Below, one piece after another: positions 26,631 to 35,120 of a stretch of DNA of 60,234 nucleotides. The translations under genes and the position numbers were made by a program. The stretch is taken from positions 1-60,234 of the forward strand of contig CALWPC010000050.1 in NCBI GenBank assembly GCA_944383325.1, given 5' to 3'. Source of the stretch: an uncultured Lachnospiraceae bacterium. Lineage in GTDB: Bacteria > Bacillota > Clostridia > Lachnospirales > Lachnospiraceae. The notes beneath the pieces were generated by a model, which worked only from the letters and a program-made list of their open reading frames with translations, did no database searches and had not been told where the DNA came from. Position 1 is the first letter of the stretch, and each line of letters starts with the position of its first letter.

Positions 26631-26681
26631 GGAGGAAGGGAGTTGGCGCTATGCCAACGACTCCCATTCCTCCATTTTTTT
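26631..26681 (+). terminator. icd terminator embedded in the end of the opposing ABC-F gene
   Basis: A long stem with small bulges (26631-26643 with 26660-26673, inner 26644-26647 with 26653-26656) is followed by seven U residues (26675-26681). It acts on the plus strand after icd, while the same DNA from 26649 encodes the last residues of the minus-strand ABC-F protein. Confidence 0.8.
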
Positions 26682-28598
26682 GTTCAGTGTGTCTTCTAAT
26701 TGTTGCCGGCTGCGGGACAGTTCCATAAGCAGCGGGACGTTCGCTCCGTTATCCGGGTCGGACAGCTGCGCGTCGATGCCGCGAAGTTGTTCTTCCAGAT
26801 CGGTAATTTCAAGCTCCAGTCTGTTGAGCTGATTTTCCCGCTTTCGCATGGCGGCCTGCTGTTCCTTGTGTTCCTGCCAGGATTGTTTGGATTCTGTTGT
26901 TTGCCCGGAGCCGGATGCCGGTGCATCCCGATCCTCGCGCGGGGAAGGCGCGCCGCCGTTTTTGCCGGTATACAGCCGGATCAGATCCTCCCTTTTTTCG
27001 AGATAATAATCATAATTTCCATTGCAGGGCACAAGTGTCCGGTGTGTAAGCTCCAATATGCGGGTGGCCGTCTGGTTAATAAAGTAGCGGTCGTGCGACA
27101 CATAGAGTATCGTTCCGCTGTAGTGTAAAAGCGCCTTTTCCAGTATTTCCTTGGAAACCATGTCCAGGTGGTTGGTCGGCTCGTCCAGAATCAGAAAATT
27201 TGCCTGAGAGAGCATCAGCTTGGCGAGGGAGACGCGGCCGCATTCTCCGCCGCTTAATGTATGAATCGGTGCAAATACGTCGTCGCCGGTAAATAAAAAA
27301 GCGGCGAGCAGATTTCGGATTTCGGTATTGGTCAGATTCGGATAGGCATCGGAAATTTCTTCAAAGATGGTTTTTTCCGGGTGCAAAACATGATACTCCT
27401 GATCATAATATGCGATCGTTACGTTTGATCCCAAAGTAATGTTTGCCTGATCCGGTTGATCGGGCGCAAGTAATCCGTTAATTATTTTCAGAATGGTCGT
27501 CTTGCCGGTGCCGTTTCCCCCGATCAGAGCGACGCGCTCTCCGCGCTTGATGTCAATAGCGAGATCGGAAAATAATTGCTGATCGCCGAAGCGTTTGGAC
27601 AGATGTTCAATGTGCAGAACGTCGTTACCGCTCTCCAGTGCCGGCTGTAGCGAGAGGCGCATGTTTGCGTCGAGCTGTTTGGGACGTTCAATGCGGTCCA
27701 TCGAGCGAAGCATTTTTTCCCGGCTCTGCGCACGCCGCACGCTTTTCTCGCGGTTAAAACTTTTTAATTTGCGGATCACCTCTTCCTGACGGGCGATTTC
27801 TGCCTGCTGATTCCAGTACGCATGCAGTTTTGCGTCCAGAAGCTCCCTGCTTTTTTTTGCGTATTCTGTGTAGTTGCCGGAAAAGACGGTGCAGTCGCCG
27901 TCTTTGATTTCAATGACCTTTCTGGCCAGACGATCCAGGAAATAGCGGTCGTGAGAGACGAGGATGACCGCGCCGTCGTAATTTTGCAAATATGTTTCCA
28001 ACCAGGTAATCGAATTTAAGTCCAGATGGTTGGTCGGTTCGTCCATGAGTAGAAGATCCGGTTTTGTAAGCAGTAATTTGCCGAGCGCAATGCGGGTTTT
28101 TTGTCCGCCGGAAAGCACGCCGGTATGTTTGGTAAATTCTTCTTCCGAAAAGCCGAGCCCTTTGAGCACGCCGGTCACTTCGCTTTTGTAGGCGTATCCG
28201 CCCTCCTGTTCAAACTGATGGCTGAGCGAAGCATACGTTTCCATGAGCGCTTCCAATTCGTGTCCGCTCAGCTGTTTCATCTGCTTTTCCGCGGCGCGCA
28301 TTTTCTGTTCGAGATCGATCACCGGCTGTTTCACAGATAAGAGCTCTTCGTATATCGTCTGATGCAGTGAAAGCTCCTGATGCTGTGCGAGATAGCCGAT
28401 CGTTTTTCCTTTGGCAAGTATGATTTCTCCTCCGTCGGCGTCTTCCAGTCCGACAATCAGTTTTAGGAGCGTGGACTTGCCTGCTCCGTTGATGCCGACA
28501 ATGGCTGCTTTTTCTTTCTCCTCAATATGAAAACTGGCATCCCGCAAAATAACATTGGTGCCAAATGATTTTTGAACGTGGTGACAAGCCAGTAACAT
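26649..28598 (-). CDS. ABC-F family ATPase (ribosome-associated type)
   Basis: The 649-residue protein has two ABC domains on one chain and no membrane segments. The first carries GINGAGKST, LSGGQKTRIALGKLLL and MDEPTNHLD; the second GGNGTGKTT, LSGGECGRVSLAKLML and LDEPTNHLD. A charged linker of the P-site tRNA-interaction type (about 240-310) joins them and a coiled-coil C-terminus follows. ABC-F proteins act on the ribosome to resolve stalled states; some confer antibiotic protection. The subfamily looks like the housekeeping YdiF/Uup-like group. AAGGAGG precedes the ATG. Confidence 0.92.
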   Translation of the reverse strand: MLLACHHVQKSFGTNVILRDASFHIEEKEKAAIVGINGAGKSTLLKLIVGLEDADGGEIILAKGKTIGYLAQHQELSLHQTIYEELLSVKQPVIDLEQKMRAAEKQMKQLSGHELEALMETYASLSHQFEQEGGYAYKSEVTGVLKGLGFSEEEFTKHTGVLSGGQKTRIALGKLLLTKPDLLLMDEPTNHLDLNSITWLETYLQNYDGAVILVSHDRYFLDRLARKVIEIKDGDCTVFSGNYTEYAKKSRELLDAKLHAYWNQQAEIARQEEVIRKLKSFNREKSVRRAQSREKMLRSMDRIERPKQLDANMRLSLQPALESGNDVLHIEHLSKRFGDQQLFSDLAIDIKRGERVALIGGNGTGKTTILKIINGLLAPDQPDQANITLGSNVTIAYYDQEYHVLHPEKTIFEEISDAYPNLTNTEIRNLLAAFLFTGDDVFAPIHTLSGGECGRVSLAKLMLSQANFLILDEPTNHLDMVSKEILEKALLHYSGTILYVSHDRYFINQTATRILELTHRTLVPCNGNYDYYLEKREDLIRLYTGKNGGAPSPREDRDAPASGSGQTTESKQSWQEHKEQQAAMRKRENQLNRLELEITDLEEQLRGIDAQLSDPDNGANVPLLMELSRSRQQLEDTLNKKMEEWESLA

Positions 28599-28628
28599 TG
28601 CTCCTCCTTAGTGTGTGTTTTTCCTATT

Positions 28629-28657
28629 AGTATACTCAATCTTTGCTGTGGAGACAA
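28629..28657 (-). promoter_or_regulatory. Promoter of the ABC-F gene
   Basis: On the minus strand TTGTCT (28657-28652), 17-base spacer, TATACT (28634-28629). It diverges from the rex promoter about 45 bp away. Confidence 0.7.
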
Positions 28658-28690
28658 GTGTTTTGTTTGGCCAGGCATTCGGTGAAAACA

Positions 28691-28708
28691 TTGTCTAAAA
28701 ATTGACAA
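28691..28708. promoter_or_regulatory. Candidate Rex operator overlapping the rex promoter
   Basis: The 18-bp dyad TTGTCTAAAAATTGACAA fits the Rex consensus TTGTTAANNNNTTAACAA at 11 of the 14 specified positions and contains the -35 hexamer of rex. Rex bound here would block its own transcription at low NADH/NAD+, a known autoregulatory pattern. Confidence 0.6.
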
Positions 28709-28730
28709 ACGGGGGAAGAATAGATATAAT
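28702..28730 (+). promoter_or_regulatory. Promoter of the rex operon
   Basis: Perfect consensus: TTGACA at 28702-28707, 17-base spacer, TATAAT at 28725-28730. Such a strong promoter is expected to be under repression. Confidence 0.88.
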
Positions 28731-28760
28731 AAGCGAAGAATAGGCAGGAGGAATTGTACA

Positions 28761-29432
28761 GTGGAATCAAAGGGAATTTCGAAAGCGATTATTGTCCGTC
28801 TGCCGAGATATTACCGGTATCTCGGCGAGTTGATGGAGGAAGGCGTGGAGCGGATTTCTTCGGGCGAGCTGAGCGAGCGGATGCATGTAACAGCTTCGCA
28901 GATCCGCCAGGATTTGAATCATTTCGGAGGTTTCGGGCAGCAGGGATACGGCTATAATGTGCGCACACTGTACGAAGAAATTGCAAAAATACTCGGTTTG
29001 GATAACGAGCACCATATGATTATTATCGGCGCCGGAAATCTTGGGAGAGCAATCGCAAATTACGGGAATTTTGAAAAGCGAGGTTTTATTATCGACGGAT
29101 TGTTCGACCGTGATCAGCGCCTCAGCGGAGTGGACAGCCGGGGAATGCGAGTGTATTCGATGGAAGAATTGGAGCCGTTTTTAGAAACTCATATGGTGGA
29201 CATTGCTGTGCTTGCGATTCCGAAGACGGCGGCGAATGAGGTTGCCAGGCGGTTGGTTCGCTGCGGGATTTCAGCGATATGGAATTTTGCGCATACGGAT
29301 CTGGACGTGCCGGACAATGTGATTGTGGAGAATGTGCATTTGTCGGAAAGTCTGATGCGGCTTTCGTATACACTTGCCAATCAAAAAGCGGATGAACATA
29401 TGGCCTGCGGAGAGAAGATGAGTGACGGATGA
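28761..29432 (+). CDS. rex: Redox-sensing transcriptional repressor Rex
   Basis: Rex senses the NADH/NAD+ ratio and represses fermentation and redox genes when NADH is low. The 223-residue protein has an N-terminal winged helix (about 1-80; ISKAIIVRLPRYYRYL, VTASQIRQDLNHFGGFG) and a Rossmann domain with GAGNLG at 90-95, ending in the C-terminal swap helix. The GTG start has GGAGG eight to nine bases upstream. The stop codon overlaps the acpS start (ATGA), and the operon continues into nnr, alr and mazF. Confidence 0.96.
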   Translation: MESKGISKAIIVRLPRYYRYLGELMEEGVERISSGELSERMHVTASQIRQDLNHFGGFGQQGYGYNVRTLYEEIAKILGLDNEHHMIIIGAGNLGRAIANYGNFEKRGFIIDGLFDRDQRLSGVDSRGMRVYSMEELEPFLETHMVDIAVLAIPKTAANEVARRLVRCGISAIWNFAHTDLDVPDNVIVENVHLSESLMRLSYTLANQKADEHMACGEKMSDG

Positions 29433-29857
29433 TTGTTGGAGTTGGAACAGATATTGTGGAGTTAAAGCGTGTGGAGAAAGCCTGCGGACAGAAGGCGTTT
29501 TTTACACGCTGTTTTACCGTCCGGGAGCAGGAGGAAATGAACCGGACAGAAAACGGTTCCGGGCGCAGCGCGCAGTTGGCTGCGGGGGACTTTGCCGTCA
29601 AGGAGGCGGTGGCAAAAGCGCTCGGAAGCGGATTTCGTGGATTTCGCCCCGGGGATATAGAGGTGCTTCGAAATGAACTTGGCGCGCCGTATGTCACGCT
29701 ATTTGGAGGCGCGAAGACGCGCGCCGGGCAGTTGGCGGTCACGCATTGGCATGTGAGTATCAGCCATACCGATACGGTGGTCATCGCCTTTGCGGTGGCG
29801 GAGAGCAGAGCGGACGGGCCGAAAGAAGTATGCAATCGCGCAGAAATGGAGGGATAA
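29429..29857 (+). CDS. acpS: Holo-[acyl-carrier-protein] synthase
   Basis: AcpS transfers the phosphopantetheine arm of CoA to acyl carrier protein. The 142-residue protein keeps the magnesium ligands in GVGTDIVEL (Asp8) and FAVKEAVAKAL (Glu59) and the family C-terminal block HVSISHTDTVVIAFAV. It overlaps rex by four bases. It is slightly longer than the usual 120-125 residues because of a polar C-terminal extension after VAES. Confidence 0.95.
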   Translation: MIVGVGTDIVELKRVEKACGQKAFFTRCFTVREQEEMNRTENGSGRSAQLAAGDFAVKEAVAKALGSGFRGFRPGDIEVLRNELGAPYVTLFGGAKTRAGQLAVTHWHVSISHTDTVVIAFAVAESRADGPKEVCNRAEMEG

Positions 29858-29859
29858 GT

Positions 29860-31380
29860 ATGCAGTATGTGCTGACGTCGGAACAGATGAAGGCGTGTGA
29901 TCGCGCAACGATTCAGAAGATTGGCGTTGCGTCTCTGGTGCTTATGGAGCGGGCAGCACTGGCCTGTGTGCAGGAGCTTAAACAGTCTTTTGATCTCACA
30001 GACACGGCGGTGTTGTGCGGAGCCGGAAACAATGGCGGTGATGGTCTTGCGATCGCCCGCATTTTGGCGGAGCAGGGCCGGCGTGTGACCGTGCTTTTGG
30101 TTGGTGAAAAAGAGCGTATGACTGAGGATGCAAACGTGCAGCTTCAGATCGCGGATGCATATCAGGTTCCGATCGTATCGGGGGACGCCGCAATCGACAA
30201 TCTGCTTCGTTCGGAATATACTACTATTGTAGATGCGCTGTCAGGCATCGGGCTGCACGGAGCGCTGCGGGCGCCGTATGATGCATATGTGCGTCTTCTG
30301 AATCAGCAACATGCGCGCGTGCTCGCGGTTGATATTCCGTCGGGAGTGAACAGTACGACCGGAAAGGTTGAGGGAGAAGCTGTGCGGGCTGATATGACGG
30401 TGACTTTTGGCTTTTATAAGCGCGGACAGCTTTTGTATCCTGGAAAACAATATTGCGGCATATGCAAAGTGGCGGATATTGGAATTACCGGGCGCAGTCT
30501 GACGGCGGCTCCGGAGTGCGTGTGCTTTGATCAGGGTGATTTGGGCAGGCTTCCCAAGCGCAGCCAAGATTCCAACAAGGGTACTTATGGAAAGTTATTT
30601 CTGATTGCGGGTAGTAAAAATATGTGCGGCGCGGCCTGCTTCAGCGCTGAGAGCGCATACCGCGTCGGTACGGGATTGGTTCGCATCGGGTCGGATGAGG
30701 AAAACCGCTGTATTCTTCAGCAGCGGATTCCGGAAGCGATTTTGACGACATGGTATGAGGAAGCTAACGAGGTGGAGGAGGGCGTCTTATGGAGTACTGC
30801 CGTCGGCATCGGTCCCGGGCTGTCGTGTTCGGAGCAGGCGCGGACGCTTGTGCGCAGGGCGCTGTTATGTACGCGTGTCCCGGTTGTGGCAGATGCGGAT
30901 GCGCTCAATTTGCTGGCGTCGGATCTGGATATTCTGCGCCGATGCGAGGCTCCGGTGATTGTCACCCCGCATATGGGGGAAATGCAGCGGCTGACCGGCA
31001 AGAGCATTGCACACCTAAAAGATGATCCGATTGCCGCGGCACAGCAGTTTGCCGCGGAGTATGGCTGTATCTGTGTACTGAAGGATGCGGCGACGGTTGC
31101 AGCCGATCCGTCCGGAAGCTGTTATATCAATACAAGCGGCAACAACGGCATGTCCACCGCAGGTTCCGGGGATGTGCTGACCGGCATTATCGGCGGATTG
31201 CTCTCACAGGGGATGGATGTTTTTGAAGCGGCCAAACTTGGCGTGTATCTGCACGGACTGGCCGGAGACCGGGCGGCGTCCGTCCGGGGTGTGCGCGGGA
31301 TGATGGCGCGCGACATTATTGACGGTGTGGCCGCATGTACATGTGATTTTGATGGCAAAGGAAAAAGAAACGATGAATAG
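29860..31380 (+). CDS. nnr: Bifunctional NAD(P)H-hydrate epimerase / ADP-dependent dehydratase
   Basis: This enzyme repairs hydrated NADH and NADPH. The 506-residue protein joins a YjeF-N epimerase domain (about 1-210; CGAGNNGGDGLAIARIL, VDALSGIG, DIPSGVNSTTGKV) with a ribokinase-like dehydratase domain (about 225-500; VTPHMGEMQRL, NTSGNNGMSTAGSGDVLTGIIGGLL). The ATG at 29860 directly follows acpS after a GGAGGGATAAGT site. Repair of the NADH pool fits its position behind the NADH sensor Rex. Confidence 0.95.
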   Translation: MQYVLTSEQMKACDRATIQKIGVASLVLMERAALACVQELKQSFDLTDTAVLCGAGNNGGDGLAIARILAEQGRRVTVLLVGEKERMTEDANVQLQIADAYQVPIVSGDAAIDNLLRSEYTTIVDALSGIGLHGALRAPYDAYVRLLNQQHARVLAVDIPSGVNSTTGKVEGEAVRADMTVTFGFYKRGQLLYPGKQYCGICKVADIGITGRSLTAAPECVCFDQGDLGRLPKRSQDSNKGTYGKLFLIAGSKNMCGAACFSAESAYRVGTGLVRIGSDEENRCILQQRIPEAILTTWYEEANEVEEGVLWSTAVGIGPGLSCSEQARTLVRRALLCTRVPVVADADALNLLASDLDILRRCEAPVIVTPHMGEMQRLTGKSIAHLKDDPIAAAQQFAAEYGCICVLKDAATVAADPSGSCYINTSGNNGMSTAGSGDVLTGIIGGLLSQGMDVFEAAKLGVYLHGLAGDRAASVRGVRGMMARDIIDGVAACTCDFDGKGKRNDE

Positions 31381-32605
31381 GGATGTACACAAGTTAAGGA
31401 CAATATTATCCGAGGGGAAAGCAGCAGGCGGTATTCAGAATACGTATTACCGTGTCTATGCGAGGATCGATCTGGATGCGCTTTTATATAATATGGAAGT
31501 CATGCGGCGAAAGATGGATCCGAACGCAAAAATCATCGCGGTCGTCAAGACTGACGGTTATGGACACGGAGCTGTTGAAATTGCACATTTGCTAGAGGAA
31601 CTGGACTATATTCTTGGATTTGCGGTGGCGACACTGGAAGAGGCGCTGATTTTGCGCAGGCATGGCATCCGCAAAATGATTTTGATTTTGGGAGCGTGTT
31701 ATCCCCCTCAATTTGATCTGCTTATCCAGAACGATATTTCTCCGACAGTGTATTCTGTCAAAACGGCGCGGGAGCTGTCCGGGGCGGCTATACGCAACCA
31801 TACGGTTGCCAATATTCATATTAAAGTAGACACCGGGATGGGGCGTCTTGGCTTTCTCCCTGATGAAGAAGGGGTGCAGGCTGTAGAGCACATTGCCAAA
31901 TTGCCCGGCCTGCATTTGCAGGGGATTTTTACCCATTTTGCAAAGGCAGACGAGGCGGATAAATCGCATGCGGTCGGACAGCTGCGCAGGTTTCAGACAT
32001 TTACAGAGCAGCTTTCGCGGCGCGGCATTGTATTTGAGTATCGTCATTGTTCAAACAGCGCAGGCATTTTGGAGATGCCGCAGGCCAATATGGACGCTGT
32101 GCGGGCAGGCATTACAATGTACGGGTTATATCCGTCGGAAGAGATCAGACGGGAAACTGTGGGACTCAGGCCGGTAATGGGACTGTTTTCACAGGTTGTT
32201 CATTTAAAGCAAGTGCCGGAGGGAACGACGATCAGTTACGGGGGAACATTTTGTACGGAACGGACGACGGTTGTGGCTACGATCCCCGTCGGATACGGCG
32301 ACGGCTACCCGCGGTCTTTGTCGAACTGCGGAGCGGTGCTGATCCGCGGACGACGGGCGCCGATTATCGGGCGGATCTGTATGGATCAGTTTATGGTTGA
32401 CGTGACGGATATACCGGATGCGCAGTGCGGCGATACGGTTGTGCTTGTCGGGACAGACGGCGCGCAGCAGATGACAGTGGAAGAACTGAGCGCGTTAAGC
32501 GGGCGTTTTCCTTACGAGTTTGTCTGCGATATTGGCAAACGGGTTCCGCGCGCATACTATTATGATGGGGAATTGGTATTTACGAGAGATTATTTCGGAG
32601 AATAG
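31373..32605 (+). CDS. alr: Alanine racemase
   Basis: Alr makes D-alanine for peptidoglycan with PLP. The PLP lysine is in AVVKTDGYGHG (Lys59), the second catalytic residue Tyr in ISYGGTF, and RICMDQFMVDVTD follows. Relative to common Alr proteins there is a ~25-residue N-terminal extension before VYARIDLDALLYN. The start at 31373 overlaps the nnr stop and has an AAAGGA site ~11 bases upstream; an ATG seven codons earlier is the alternative. alr followed by a MazF-type gene is a common Firmicutes order. Confidence 0.94.
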   Translation: MNRDVHKLRTILSEGKAAGGIQNTYYRVYARIDLDALLYNMEVMRRKMDPNAKIIAVVKTDGYGHGAVEIAHLLEELDYILGFAVATLEEALILRRHGIRKMILILGACYPPQFDLLIQNDISPTVYSVKTARELSGAAIRNHTVANIHIKVDTGMGRLGFLPDEEGVQAVEHIAKLPGLHLQGIFTHFAKADEADKSHAVGQLRRFQTFTEQLSRRGIVFEYRHCSNSAGILEMPQANMDAVRAGITMYGLYPSEEIRRETVGLRPVMGLFSQVVHLKQVPEGTTISYGGTFCTERTTVVATIPVGYGDGYPRSLSNCGAVLIRGRRAPIIGRICMDQFMVDVTDIPDAQCGDTVVLVGTDGAQQMTVEELSALSGRFPYEFVCDIGKRVPRAYYYDGELVFTRDYFGE

Positions 32606-32637
32606 AGATTCTTTTTGTATACCTTTGGAGAATTGGG

Positions 32638-32688
32638 CAATACTTACCGAAAAGAAGAACAGTTTCGATGTGATTCAAATAAGTATTG
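32638..32688. repeat. Inverted repeat in the alr-mazF gap
   Basis: CAATACTTA (32638-32646) and its exact reverse complement (32680-32688) are separated by 33 bases, just before the toxin start codon at 32705. It may form an mRNA hairpin or a protein-binding dyad; no U-tract follows. Confidence 0.6.
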
Positions 32689-32704
32689 TTGGAGCGTGAA
32701 AACC

Positions 32705-33064
32705 ATGATCATCAAGCGTGGGGATGTGTTTTACGCGGATTTGCGGCCGGTGATCGGCTCGGAGCAGGGGGGAGTGCGGCCGGTGCTGATTATTCAAAAT
32801 GATGTGGGCAACCGCCACAGTCCGACCGTAATCTGCGCAGCGATTACTTCAAAGATGAATAAGGCAAAGCTGCCGACGCATGTAGAATTGGATTCGCATG
32901 TCTACAATATGATGAAGGACTCTGTGATCTTGTTGGAGCAGCTGCGGACGATTGACAAGCAGCGACTGAAGGATAAAGTGTGTCATCTGGATGATCAAAT
33001 ATTGGAGAAGGTAGAGCAGGCATTGTGCGTTAGTCTTGAATTGCTACATAAGGATGAATCTTGA
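32705..33064 (+). CDS. mazF: MazF/PemK (NdoA-type) endoribonuclease toxin
   Basis: The 119-residue protein has the MazF fold signature: [50 protein letters not shown] and the [13 protein letters not shown] segment. The family cuts mRNA at short sequences, and in Bacillus the homologue NdoA is neutralised by the NdoAI antitoxin encoded between alr and ndoA. Here the 99-bp gap holds no antitoxin-sized frame, so the toxin appears unpaired at this site. The ATG has a TTGGAG site about 12 bases upstream, a rather long spacing that suggests weak translation. Confidence 0.92.
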   Translation: MIIKRGDVFYADLRPVIGSEQGGVRPVLIIQNDVGNRHSPTVICAAITSKMNKAKLPTHVELDSHVYNMMKDSVILLEQLRTIDKQRLKDKVCHLDDQILEKVEQALCVSLELLHKDES

Positions 33065-33117
33065 CTAATTGACCATATGGTGATATGTTAATAACGCTGT
33101 GTTTGCATTTTGTGATA

Positions 33118-33146
33118 TTGCGTCCCTCCCTTCTTTGTAGTATAAT
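33118..33146 (+). promoter_or_regulatory. Promoter of the L,D-transpeptidase gene
   Basis: TTGCGT at 33118-33123, 17-base spacer, TATAAT at 33141-33146. Confidence 0.75.
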
Positions 33147-33211
33147 AAACCGATGAATGTAAATGTATCGGTGCAGGCGTGGGATAACGCATAATCGGCA
33201 GAAAGGCGGTT

Positions 33212-35050
33212 ATGCCAAGACGCGTTCACAAATTACGTGTTCGGGAGGTGCACGAGTTGAAGGAATTTCTATCCGCGCACAGGAAACAATGTGTGATTAC
33301 AGCGGTGATTCTTGGCGTTTTAGTGATCGGTGGAATTGTAGCCGGTCTTATTTTGCATTTTTATAATAACAAAGATAAGGAACAGGTATCGGAACTGGTC
33401 GATCAGATTGCGGATCTGGTGAACGAGCCGTCCTCCCCTGACGACGAAGTATACGAGGGCGAGAAGGACGAGACGGTTTCCTACCGGGTGCGCGTCAATA
33501 AGGCGAGAAACTGTGTGACGGTCTATAAGAAGGATAATGACGGGGAGTATACAAAGGCGATCAAATCATTTGTATGCTCAGTTGGCTATAATGCGCCGCT
33601 TGGCACGTATGAGACGAGCGACCGCTATACGTGGAAGATTGTAAACGGCAATGTGTGGAGCCAGTACGCAACGCGCATTACGGGCAATGTGTTGTTTCAC
33701 TCCGTTACGTATTCAGAAAAAAGTAAATCAACTCTCATTGCAAAGTATTACAATCAGCTAGGGATGGCGGCGTCAGCCGGCTGTATTCGTCTGATGGTAG
33801 CGGATGCAAAATGGCTGATGGAACATTGTCCGCCCGGCACCGAGGTGGAAATTTACGAGGATGAAGATCCCGGGCCGCTCGGGAAACCGATTTCGATTAT
33901 TGTGTCTGCAGACGAAAAATGGGATCCCTCCGATCCGGATGATGCAAATCCGTGGAAAGGTCATGAGGCGTCTCTGGAAGGAGCGCATGACCGCACCGTG
34001 GAACGCGGAATCGGCATTAACTATCTGGAGGGACTGACGGCGTACGACACGATTGGAAATGTCATTACCGGAGAAGTGGACGTTGAGACCGATCTGGATT
34101 ATCAGAAAGTCGGTACGTATTCGGTGACTTATACGCTAGTTGACGGCGTGGGAAGCGAGGTCACGGAAACCGTAGAGTATACGGTTGTGGATACAAGAGC
34201 TCCTTATTTTTCCGGTATTAAGAAAACGATGACGGCAAAGCTTGGCGATACCATTTTGACAAGTGATTTGCTTAAGGGCGTGTATGTGGTGGATAATAAC
34301 GAAATTTTGTCTAACGACCGCATTCAGATTGATATTCCAAATCCGTTGGTGGAGGGGACAAATACTATTACGTACACGATAACCGATGATTACGGCAATA
34401 CAGCGACGGCGACGACCGTGGTAGACGTCGATAACGATCCGCCGGTCATCCATCTGCGCGACAGTGCGGTGAGCGTGCTGCCGAGTGATCAGGTTGTGGA
34501 TGAGGCGTATGCATTGTCCAGAGTTTATGCGACGGACTCCGGAGAAGAATTGCCGCAGTCCAGTATTACCGTGGTGATTACACCGCTTGACTGGGGTTAT
34601 CAGTTTGTTTACACGGCGAGAGATAATAGCGGGCTTACGACGGTGCTGTCAGATACGGTGACCTATCCGTATTATACAATCAGCGTCACCGGCGATCTGC
34701 AGAACAGTGATCTGAGTTCCGCCAGTCTGATGCAGGGAGTTACGCTCCGGGATCAGTCCAATCGTGTGATGGAAGGCGTCAATTTGTCAATTAATATTAC
34801 GCCGGGAGGCGGAAATTTGTATCGGGTAGTATACAGTTACACGTATGCATCGGTTCTCGGTACAAGAACTGCGACAGCGACGAGAAACGTATACACGGCG
34901 GAGGTGCCGACACTGGCGCCGAGTATGGGGCCGGCCGCCACCGCTTCGCCGGAACCGATGCCGACACTGGCGCCGCAGCCAACCTTGGAGCCGACGCCGG
35001 AACCGACGCCGGAACCGGCTGCGACCCAGGAGCCGGCGACAAATGAGTAA
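33212..35050 (+). CDS. Membrane-anchored L,D-transpeptidase with Ig-like repeats
   Basis: The 612-residue protein has a basic start, a membrane helix (about 28-50), then a YkuD catalytic domain (about 90-215) with His163 in LFHSVTYS and the catalytic cysteine in SAGCIRL (Cys191). Family enzymes make 3-3 cross-links in peptidoglycan or attach proteins to it. Downstream lie about three Ig-like/cadherin-like modules (GLTAYDTIGNVITGEVDVET, TAPYFSG-type linkers, DDYGNTATATTVVDVDNDPPV) that resemble cell-surface DUF5011/HYR repeats, and a Pro/Thr/Glu-rich tail (PTLEPTPEPTPEP). The start has an AAAGGCGG site. The mature protein acts outside the membrane, tethered in the wall. Confidence 0.9.
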   Translation: MPRRVHKLRVREVHELKEFLSAHRKQCVITAVILGVLVIGGIVAGLILHFYNNKDKEQVSELVDQIADLVNEPSSPDDEVYEGEKDETVSYRVRVNKARNCVTVYKKDNDGEYTKAIKSFVCSVGYNAPLGTYETSDRYTWKIVNGNVWSQYATRITGNVLFHSVTYSEKSKSTLIAKYYNQLGMAASAGCIRLMVADAKWLMEHCPPGTEVEIYEDEDPGPLGKPISIIVSADEKWDPSDPDDANPWKGHEASLEGAHDRTVERGIGINYLEGLTAYDTIGNVITGEVDVETDLDYQKVGTYSVTYTLVDGVGSEVTETVEYTVVDTRAPYFSGIKKTMTAKLGDTILTSDLLKGVYVVDNNEILSNDRIQIDIPNPLVEGTNTITYTITDDYGNTATATTVVDVDNDPPVIHLRDSAVSVLPSDQVVDEAYALSRVYATDSGEELPQSSITVVITPLDWGYQFVYTARDNSGLTTVLSDTVTYPYYTISVTGDLQNSDLSSASLMQGVTLRDQSNRVMEGVNLSINITPGGGNLYRVVYSYTYASVLGTRTATATRNVYTAEVPTLAPSMGPAATASPEPMPTLAPQPTLEPTPEPTPEPAATQEPATNE

Positions 35051-35067
35051 ACATGGCCACGCCATGT
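35051..35067. repeat. Small perfect hairpin after the L,D-transpeptidase gene
   Basis: ACATGGC and GCCATGT (7 bp, loop CAC) start at the stop codon of the gene. There is no U-tract on the plus strand, so read-through into leuS is likely. Confidence 0.5.
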
Positions 35068-35120
35068 AAAAAGCGGACAGAAAACGCATGAAACTGCGGC
35101 GAAATGGAGGATGTAAAGTC

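Noticed and set aside
35051-35120. T-box leader for leuS
   Set aside because: Only 70 bp are available and no T-box sequence or stem is present; only a 7-bp hairpin is seen.
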